From NCBI GenBank assembly GCA_900769635.1, contig CAAGHJ010000027.1:1-30413 (forward strand): DNA of 30,413 nt, in the 5' to 3' direction. The notes beneath the pieces are model-generated. The model was not told the DNA's origin. It worked only from the letters and a program-made list of their open reading frames with translations, and searched no databases. Below are positions 25,149-30,413 of this stretch, piece after piece (the stretch's first letter is position 1; each line of letters begins with the position of its first letter). Made by a program: the position numbers and the translations under genes. This stretch comes from Bacilli bacterium (GTDB lineage Bacteria > Bacillota_I > Bacilli_A > RF39 > UBA660).

Positions 25149-26063
25149 ATGAAAACAAAAATTAAGGTAGGACTGCCCCGAGCACTCCTTTATTATAAGT
25201 ATAATATTTTATGGAAAACATATTTAAAATACCTAGGATGCAATACTGTTGTAAGTCCCGAAACCAATAAAGAAATATTACAAGATGGCTTAAAAGACTC
25301 TCCTGATGAAGCCTGCTTAGCATTCAAAATATATACCGGCCACGTAAAAAATTTAATAAATAAATGCGATTATATATTAATACCAAGAATATCCAACTAT
25401 GGAAAAAATGAAAGAGTATGCTCTAAATTTGAAGCCCTTTATGATGATATCAAAACAACATATCCCTCTGCAAATATATTATTTTACAATATAGATCATC
25501 TAAATAACCATTATAAAACCATATCACTACTCTACCTAGGGTTAAAATTAAATAAAAATCCCCTTAAAGTAATATATTCATACAATAAAGCAATCAAAAA
25601 ACAAAAAAAATATATAAAAGAATTAGAAAATAATCAGCAACACATCTTATCCAAAGCAACCAAAAAAATACTCTTAGTAGCCCACCCCTACATAATATAC
25701 GATAAGTATCTATGTAGTGAAATAATAACATATCTAAACAAAAACAAAATAGACATACTCTATGCAGATAGACTAAATAAAAAAATAGCCCGTGAATACT
25801 ATAAAGAACTATCCCCTACCCTTTATTGGTCTGATTCCAAAAATTTAGTTGGAGCAATAAACTATTACAAAAATAATATATCAGGAATTATATTCATATC
25901 CACCTTTCCCTGTGGATTAGATTCCTTAGTTAATGAATTAATGATAAGAAAAATAACTAACATTCCTAAACTAAATATAATTATTGATGAACTAGCTGCC
26001 GAAACAGGCCTCATAACTAGACTAGAAAGCTTTATAGATATTTTAGAGGGAGGTGCAAATTGA
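25149..26063 (+). CDS. DUF2229 / acyl-CoA dehydratase activase-related protein, subunit A
   Basis: Stand-alone protein resembling the DUF2229-type part of large activase-related proteins linked to 2-hydroxyacyl-CoA dehydratases. It has 304 aa. Recognisable stretches are GLPRALLYYKYNILWKTYLK (8-27), SPDEACLAFKIYTGHVKNL (about 51-69), ISNYGKNERVCSKFEAL, and the C-terminal PCGLDSLVNELMIR with IIDELAAETGLITRLESF. Conserved Cys in these motifs are compatible with an Fe-S cluster. The ASKHA ATPase part found in the large proteins is absent. It overlaps the next gene by 4 nt, so the two probably form a complex. Substrate and role are unknown. Confidence 0.75.
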   Translation: MKTKIKVGLPRALLYYKYNILWKTYLKYLGCNTVVSPETNKEILQDGLKDSPDEACLAFKIYTGHVKNLINKCDYILIPRISNYGKNERVCSKFEALYDDIKTTYPSANILFYNIDHLNNHYKTISLLYLGLKLNKNPLKVIYSYNKAIKKQKKYIKELENNQQHILSKATKKILLVAHPYIIYDKYLCSEIITYLNKNKIDILYADRLNKKIAREYYKELSPTLYWSDSKNLVGAINYYKNNISGIIFISTFPCGLDSLVNELMIRKITNIPKLNIIIDELAAETGLITRLESFIDILEGGAN

Positions 26064-27121
26064 AACAAACAATATCATTTCCTCGATTAGGAAATTACCA
26101 TATCCCCATATCCTCTTTTCTAGAAAAGACTACAAAACAAAATATCCTTATACCACCAAGTATTACCAATACCACTAAAGAATTAGGAACAAAATATAGT
26201 CCCGATTTTGTTTGTGCCCCCTTTAAATATAATTTAGGAAACTATATTGAAGCCTTAGATAACGGGGCAACTATCCTTCTTCAAGGAGGAGGAGGTTGTA
26301 GATACGGTTATTATGCCGAATTACAAGAACAAATTCTAAAAGATTTAGGATACAAATTTAAATTCAAAAACTTTATAAAAAACAATAGTATATCCCCAAT
26401 AAAAGTATATAAATTTATAAAAGAAGTAAATCCCAAAGTAAACATAATCAAGTGCTTATACTATGGTATTATACTCTTAATAAAAATAGTATATATGGAC
26501 AAAATAGAAAACTATATAAGAAAAAATAAAGCCATAATAATAAACAAAGAAAGATTAAAAATAATAGAAAAAAAATACTACAATAATATAAATACCCCCA
26601 AAACAATCATCACCACCCTATTATATAACAAAAAAACATACAAAAAATTAAAAAAAGAACCAATAGAAAAAAAAGCCAAACCATTAAAAATTGCATTAAT
26701 AGGCGAACTCTATACCCTAATAGAAAGTGAAGCATCTAGCAATCTAGAAGAACTACTAATAAAACAAAATATTTCCATATTTAGAAATACAAACATTACA
26801 TACTTAATGATAACCAAAAAGCACTATCAAAAACGACTTGCAAAAAAAGGAAAAGAATATGTCAAATATCACCTAGGTGCAGATGCTACTGAAAATATAA
26901 TTTTAACAAAACTATTAGCCAAAAAGTATGACGGTATAATTCATATTAAAAGCTTCGGTTGCACACCAGAGATAAATGCAATGCCCATAATTAGCAAAGT
27001 ATCAAAAGACTATAAAATCCCCGTAATGTTTTTAACCTTCGATACATCAAGTACAGACTTAGGATTAGAAACAAGAATAGAAGCCTTTTGTGATATGCTA
27101 AAATCCCATAACAGAAATTAA
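26060..27121 (+). CDS. Acyl-CoA dehydratase activase-related protein, subunit B
   Basis: Partner of the preceding gene, 353 aa, resembling the other portion of the same large family (COG3581-like from memory). Diagnostic stretches are FPRLGNYHIPI, KYSPDFVCAPFKYNLGNYIEALDNGA and LLQGGGGCRYGYYAELQEQILKDLGY (about residues 45-98). The C-terminal half has KIALIGELYTLIESEASSNLEELL, SFGCTPEINAM and LTFDTSSTDLGLETRIEAFCDML. Cys in VCAPFK, GGCRYG and FGCTPE are likely cluster ligands. The start is TTG at 26060, the only start correctly placed after GGGAGGT, and it forms a TTGA overlap with the upstream stop. No classical HgdC activase or dehydratase gene is adjacent. Confidence 0.75.
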   Translation: MKQTISFPRLGNYHIPISSFLEKTTKQNILIPPSITNTTKELGTKYSPDFVCAPFKYNLGNYIEALDNGATILLQGGGGCRYGYYAELQEQILKDLGYKFKFKNFIKNNSISPIKVYKFIKEVNPKVNIIKCLYYGIILLIKIVYMDKIENYIRKNKAIIINKERLKIIEKKYYNNINTPKTIITTLLYNKKTYKKLKKEPIEKKAKPLKIALIGELYTLIESEASSNLEELLIKQNISIFRNTNITYLMITKKHYQKRLAKKGKEYVKYHLGADATENIILTKLLAKKYDGIIHIKSFGCTPEINAMPIISKVSKDYKIPVMFLTFDTSSTDLGLETRIEAFCDMLKSHNRN

Positions 27122-27135
27122 AATTCTGTTTTTTT
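27111..27135 (+). terminator. Terminator after the activase-related pair
   Basis: ACAGAA (27111-27116) and TTCTGT (27124-27129) form a stem around the stop codon region, followed by six or more T. Confidence 0.75.
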
Positions 27136-27136
27136 C

Positions 27137-27165
27137 TTGTATCTTAAACAAAAAAATGATATAAT
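27137..27165 (+). promoter_or_regulatory. Promoter of the membrane-protein/regulator operon
   Basis: TTGTAT (27137-27142), 17 bp, TATAAT (27160-27165), directly after the preceding terminator and 25 bp before the next start codon. Confidence 0.72.
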
Positions 27166-27189
27166 AAATACAAGAAAAAGGAGTAAAAT

Positions 27190-27858
27190 ATGATCGAAAT
27201 AATAATTTTAATAAACATATTAGTATGCATATTTTTCTTAACAAGTATGCACCACTTTTATGAAAAAAAAGGCCTATATTTATCCATTGCTACCCTATCA
27301 TTAATATCATACTTAGCATCATTTAAAATAACAAACCTTTTAGGGAGCGATATAAACACAAGTATAATAATATATCCCATTATATTAGAAATAATATATA
27401 TATTAAAAAAAAGACATCCACTTGAAAAGAAGACCAAAGCAAGAAACTATACAATAGTAGCATTTGTTTCTGCCATTATATATATAGTTTTAAGTTGTTT
27501 GTACACTCCCATCGAAACCAACCTATATGCTTTAGATATAGGAAAAACATTTTTAAGTAATTATGTAATATTAATAGTTTATCCAATTACCCATATCATT
27601 TCATTAGAACTATCAACAAAATTATTACCAAAATTAGATAAAATGTATGAAAATAAATTTATAACTATAATGATTAATTATCTTATAGTATCACTAATAT
27701 CAGTAGTACTTATGATAAATATATCATATATAGGATTATTAAATCCATTTGAAATATTTAAAATAAGTATAATAACTTATCTATTTGGATTTCTAGTAAC
27801 CCTAATAACATATCCAGCAATGATGTATATAATGAACAAAAAGAAGGTGATAGAATGA
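27190..27858 (+). CDS. Multi-pass membrane protein, divergent VUT-family candidate (A)
   Basis: 222 aa, almost entirely hydrophobic, about six membrane helices. The order of helices and short polar turns recalls the VUT family (YhhQ/queuosine-precursor transporters): an N-terminal FYEKKGLYLSIATLSLISYLASFK, then LLGSDINTSIIIYPIILEIIYILKK in the place of the family's LGxxxx-FLxTDILxEKYGKK segment, and a C-terminal FGFLVTLITYPAMMYI. The usual TD-E motif is not kept. It overlaps the next gene by 4 nt. A vitamin or nucleobase-like uptake role is possible but unproven; an unrelated membrane protein cannot be excluded. Confidence 0.5.
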   Translation: MIEIIILINILVCIFFLTSMHHFYEKKGLYLSIATLSLISYLASFKITNLLGSDINTSIIIYPIILEIIYILKKRHPLEKKTKARNYTIVAFVSAIIYIVLSCLYTPIETNLYALDIGKTFLSNYVILIVYPITHIISLELSTKLLPKLDKMYENKFITIMINYLIVSLISVVLMINISYIGLLNPFEIFKISIITYLFGFLVTLITYPAMMYIMNKKKVIE

Positions 27859-28499
27859 ATACAATAATATTTATTTTCGCCCTATTAACAACAATAATAA
27901 TAACTCTAATAGTATATAAAAAACAAAAATATGAAGGATTACAAATATTACTAATAACATACACAATTTTAGGAACAATTCTTCCTTTAAAAGAAATATC
28001 AATATTTGCCTTACCAATTCCAATATCACTAATATCAGGAGTTTCTATATTCACAATTATAAATATAATACTTCAAAATCAAGGCAAAGAAAAAGCAATG
28101 CAAGAATTATGGTTAATATGGTTAGTATCAGTATTCAGTTACATTATTTTGGCTATAAGTAGTTTGTCACCAAGTTACATAACCACATCATTTAATCAAA
28201 TATTTGGAAACAACTTAAAAATATTTGCAAGTTCTACAATAGCCCTTTTAACAAGTTTAATACTAAATATAAAACTATATTACTTTCTTAGAAGAGCCAA
28301 AAATAAAATATGGATAAGTAACATATTATCAGGAATAATAGTTCAGTTTGTATATACACTAATATACTTTCTCCTCTCAGCCCACCTATACCTACCATTA
28401 GAAACCCTATTCGGTTCTATAATAATTACCAGCGGATTAAGAATATTAATAAATACTATTGAAACAATTCCCTTATATATAATAAGTAAAGAGAGGTAG
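27855..28499 (+). CDS. Multi-pass membrane protein, divergent VUT-family candidate (B)
   Basis: 214 aa with about six membrane helices, same size and layout as its upstream neighbour. The C-terminal part, KIWISNILSGIIVQFVYTLIYF then LRILINTIETIPLYI, matches the VUT pattern LWxRNxxSTxxxQxxDxxIFF ... KxxxALxxTPxxY better than protein A does, though the usual Asp is replaced. The overlap (ATGA) with A and the similar fold suggest a two-subunit membrane protein. It is followed after 4 nt by an S24-type regulator, so the three genes are probably co-transcribed. Confidence 0.5.
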   Translation: MNTIIFIFALLTTIIITLIVYKKQKYEGLQILLITYTILGTILPLKEISIFALPIPISLISGVSIFTIINIILQNQGKEKAMQELWLIWLVSVFSYIILAISSLSPSYITTSFNQIFGNNLKIFASSTIALLTSLILNIKLYYFLRRAKNKIWISNILSGIIVQFVYTLIYFLLSAHLYLPLETLFGSIIITSGLRILINTIETIPLYIISKER

Positions 28500-28503
28500 A
28501 AAA

Positions 28504-29163
28504 ATGAGAACATCAAAAAAATGGCTTGTAAGTGATGAATTAAAACCACTAGTAAGTAAAATAATAAAAGAAAATAGAGAAAAATATCACTATTCATTAG
28601 AAGATTTATCCACAGCCATAAATCATAAGAAAAATAGACAAACTCTACATAAGTACGAAAATGGAACCCTAAACATCCCCTATGACATACTATTTGAAAT
28701 ATGTAATATATTTAAAGTAGATACCAAAATCTTTGAAGAAGCAACGACAACCGAAGAAGAACAAAGCAAAATAAACCAAAAAATAGTAAAAAACTATATG
28801 AAAAGTTTAAATCCTGAACAAGGCCTAACAAGAGAAAAGGAAAAATTATTAGAAATATACAAAAACTGTGAATACAACTCTCTTGTAAAAACAGAACTAG
28901 CTATAAAAGTACCTGATGACTCTATGGCACCAATATACCAAAAAAACGATAAAGTATATTTTGAAACAAAAAAAGAATATGCAAATGGAGATGATATAAT
29001 AGTAGCCATAAAACCTGGGATTCTTACCATAAGAAGACTATACAAATACCCAAAAGGAATAATATTACAAGCAATGAATCCCAAATATCAAACCATAAAT
29101 ATAAACATAATATCAAACGATATGATTATAGGTAAAGTAAACGGTTTTTACCGTAAAATCTAA
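28504..29163 (+). CDS. XRE/S24-type regulator (LexA/CI-like), catalytic Lys replaced
   Basis: 219 aa. An N-terminal HTH_XRE spans about 15-75 (SLEDLSTAINHKKNRQTLHKYENGTLNIPYDILFEICNIF). The C-terminal S24 peptidase-like domain has VPDDSMAPIYQKNDKVYF with Ser140 in the catalytic position, and NGDDIIVAIKPGILTIRRLYKYP, where LexA has VTVKRL. The catalytic Lys is Arg177 here, and no Ala-Gly or Cys-Gly cleavage pair is visible in the linker (80-130). It is therefore probably a non-cleaving repressor or sensor. It is read with the two membrane-protein genes and has its own terminator. Target sites are unknown. Confidence 0.85.
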   Translation: MRTSKKWLVSDELKPLVSKIIKENREKYHYSLEDLSTAINHKKNRQTLHKYENGTLNIPYDILFEICNIFKVDTKIFEEATTTEEEQSKINQKIVKNYMKSLNPEQGLTREKEKLLEIYKNCEYNSLVKTELAIKVPDDSMAPIYQKNDKVYFETKKEYANGDDIIVAIKPGILTIRRLYKYPKGIILQAMNPKYQTININIISNDMIIGKVNGFYRKI

Positions 29164-29183
29164 CTCTTTTATAGAGTTTTTTT
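29162..29183 (+). terminator. Terminator after the S24-type regulator
   Basis: AACTCT (29162-29167) and AGAGTT (29173-29178) form a 6-bp stem around TTTAT, followed by five T after the arm. It begins in the stop codon. Confidence 0.75.
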
Positions 29184-29261
29184 CTTAATTACTTGATTTT
29201 TATTCTCACCTATGTTATTATTATCTTATAGTAAAGGAAAGTAAATAAAAGGAGGAAAACT

Positions 29262-29498
29262 ATGAATAAATTTAAAGTAAGAGACGAAAATGGCATCGAA
29301 AGAGAAGCAACCATAATAACAAAAATAGAAGAAAATCAAGTAAATTACCTAGTATATACAATAGATAGAGATGCACAAACAAGCAACATATTTGTATCAA
29401 AATTGGTAAATGGCAATTTAGAAGATATACAAAATCCCGAAGAAAAACAAAAAATAAATGAACTAGTAAAACACATAATAAAATTAGGGGCAGAATAG
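29262..29498 (+). CDS. DUF1292 family protein (YrzB-like)
   Basis: 78-aa protein of the DUF1292 family common in Bacillota; function unknown. Family features are FKVRDENGIEREATIITKIEE near the start, NYLVYTID and NIFVSKLVNG in the middle, and EKQKINELVKHII at the end, suggesting a small beta sheet with a C-terminal helix. It has a strong ribosome site (AGGAGG) and lies 10 nt before the next gene, so the two form a small unit. DUF1292 genes more often sit near the ruvX/yqgF-mltG genes, so this placement is a difference. Confidence 0.82.
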   Translation: MNKFKVRDENGIEREATIITKIEENQVNYLVYTIDRDAQTSNIFVSKLVNGNLEDIQNPEEKQKINELVKHIIKLGAE

Positions 29499-29508
29499 AG
29501 GTGAAAAG

Positions 29509-30300
29509 ATGAAACAAGAAAGCCTAGCACTAAAATTAGAAGGAAATGCAATAGTAAATCCCAGCAATGTAAATATGACAAATTCAGTTATAACCCTATC
29601 AAAAGTAGGTATACCCAAAATAGCAAATTTCTATAATAACAAAAAAATACTATTAGCAATAAAACCAGATAAAATAAAAATAGGGTTAGATAATGTGATA
29701 GTAGTACCAGAAGAAATAAATATAGAAAATACCCAGCCCATAAATGTAAGAAATACATACGTAGCAACAGCTAAAAAAGAAGTAATTAATGAGGCTATAG
29801 AATTAATAAATAATCTAAAAAGTTTTAAAGATTTAGTAAAAGTTCCGACATTGGCACCTACCCCAGAACCCCCAATAGCACCAACCCCAGTATTTGTGGA
29901 ACCAGAAATAAAACCATTAGAACCAGTAAATATAGCACCAGAAGCCCCAAATACAGACGCACTTCCCAAAGTAAGTGAAAACACATTTTTTGATTTAAAT
30001 AAAGTTCCAACTATTGATGAAATAGATGCAAATCCAAAGGTAGCTGAGGTCCCAACCTTTGATGGAAGTAAAGAAATAAATTTACAAAATGCCTTAAATA
30101 ATGTGTTAGATAACTCAACACTAAATGAAACAAATATACCAAAACAAACAATACCAAATATAATAACAGATACACCAAATAATTCTGGACACATAAAAAG
30201 TAAATTTGTTCCAATACTATTTATTATAATATTCTTAGCTGCTTGTGGATTTGCCGTTTATGAAGCCATTAATTACTTAAAAATAACAGGAAAAATATAA
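29509..30300 (+). CDS. Unrecognised protein: N-terminal domain, Pro-rich linker, C-terminal membrane anchor
   Basis: 263 aa, no family recognised. Residues 1-115 look folded, with beta-rich turns (GNAIVNPSNVNMTNSVITLSKVG) and a helix near 88-108. Residues about 116-225 are a Pro/Glu/Asn-rich linker (TPEPPIAPTPVFVEPEIKP). A single membrane helix (FVPILFIIIFLAACGFAVYEAI, about 234-255) ends 8 residues before the C-terminus. With no signal peptide, the N-terminal part probably faces the cytoplasm (tail-anchored type). The linker resembles in composition the one in the noc-like gene of this window. The ribosome site is AGAGGTG. Confidence 0.6.
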   Translation: MKQESLALKLEGNAIVNPSNVNMTNSVITLSKVGIPKIANFYNNKKILLAIKPDKIKIGLDNVIVVPEEINIENTQPINVRNTYVATAKKEVINEAIELINNLKSFKDLVKVPTLAPTPEPPIAPTPVFVEPEIKPLEPVNIAPEAPNTDALPKVSENTFFDLNKVPTIDEIDANPKVAEVPTFDGSKEINLQNALNNVLDNSTLNETNIPKQTIPNIITDTPNNSGHIKSKFVPILFIIIFLAACGFAVYEAINYLKITGKI

Positions 30301-30330
30301 GAGACAGATTTAATTATGAAGTTGTAAGAT

Positions 30331-30365
30331 AAAAGTAGACACAAAAAAGATGTGTTTACTTTTTC
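30331..30365 (+). terminator. Terminator after the tail-anchored protein gene
   Basis: AAAAGTAGACACA (30331-30343) pairs with TGTGTTTACTTTT (30351-30363), with one G-U pair, around AAAAAGA, followed by more T. It is one of the longest terminator stems in the window. Confidence 0.85.
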
Positions 30366-30367
30366 TT

Positions 30368-30376
30368 TGGTATAAT
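30368..30376 (+). promoter_or_regulatory. Extended -10 promoter of the gene entering at the right edge
   Basis: TGGTATAAT is an exact extended -10 (TGnTATAAT), 20 bp before the next ATG. Confidence 0.65.
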
Positions 30377-30396
30377 TTAGTAAAGGAGATGAAAAT

Positions 30397-30413
30397 ATGC
30401 AAGGAAGACCAAA
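30397..30413 (+). CDS. Start of a gene cut by the window edge
   Basis: ATG at 30397 after the ribosome site AAGGAG (30383-30388) and an extended -10 promoter. Only MQGRP and part of a sixth codon are visible, so the product cannot be named. Confidence 0.6.

Noticed and set aside
29631..30194. 187-codon open frame antisense to the tail-anchored protein gene
   Set aside because: Its Gly/Ser/Val-rich sequence is the complement of the Pro/Asn-rich linker codons. The plus-strand gene has the ribosome site and operon context.
1..30413. Insertion sequences, prophage genes, tRNA or rRNA genes
   Set aside because: No transposase or integrase motifs, no terminal repeats with target duplications, and no tRNA or rRNA signatures were recognised on reading both strands.

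Overview
The window is the replication-origin region of a very AT-rich member of the Bacillota. Gene order matches the Bacillus-type origin: gyrA-gyrB-recF-[comK]-dnaN-dnaA-oriC on one side and rpmH-rnpA-yidC-jag-mnmE-mnmG-rsmG-noc on the other. TGA is used as a stop (rnpA, rsmG) and Trp is TGG, so the code is the standard bacterial one and not the Mycoplasma code. Heavy ATA/AAA codon use, compact operons and the mix of Bacilli markers (ComK, RpoE delta, Noc, DUF1934, DUF1292) suggest an uncultured host-associated Bacilli/Erysipelotrichia/RF39-like lineage. That placement is inference.

Left side (1-9560, mostly minus strand, transcribed away from the origin). Three ParB/Noc-type parS sites lie at 120, 275 and 431, followed by a 75-nt SRP RNA gene (ffs) with its own promoter and terminator. 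Then, read leftwards from the origin, come dnaA, dnaN, a ComK-family competence regulator, recF, gyrB and gyrA. The comK gene sits where B. subtilis has yaaA/rlbA.

Origin (about 8020-8200 and 9600-9866). dnaA is flanked by two clusters of DnaA boxes, 5 downstream and 11 upstream, with local consensus TTTTCCACA. The two clusters share a module in inverted orientation and each holds a long perfect palindrome built from DnaA boxes. Between the downstream cluster and dnaN lies an AT-rich stretch that begins with TAA triplets resembling DnaA-trios, the expected unwinding site.

Right side (9970-30413). A HerA/DUF87-type ATPase is transcribed toward the origin. The plus-strand rpmH-rnpA-yidC-jag-mscS-mnmE-mnmG-rsmG cluster follows, starting from a consensus promoter. 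Then come a Noc/ParB protein with a roughly 280-residue Asn/Pro/Met/Gln-rich linker and an altered CTP-binding box, a convergent class A penicillin-binding protein, DUF1934-argS-rpoE, and a pair of DUF2229/dehydratase-activase-like genes. Next are two tandem VUT-like membrane proteins with a LexA/S24-like regulator, then a DUF1292 protein with a Pro-rich tail-anchored protein, and the first bases of one more gene.

How it fits together: DnaA, DnaN, gyrase, RecF and oriC start and support replication. The Noc/ParB protein probably acts on the parS cluster about 9 kb from oriC, but no parA/soj is present in the window. The right-hand cluster handles ribosome, tRNA modification, RNase P and membrane insertion functions. 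The most unusual points are ComK inside the origin cluster, the remodelled Noc/ParB, the probable AUA/AUU start of the DUF1934 gene, the mirrored bipartite origin, and an S24-type regulator that has lost its catalytic lysine.
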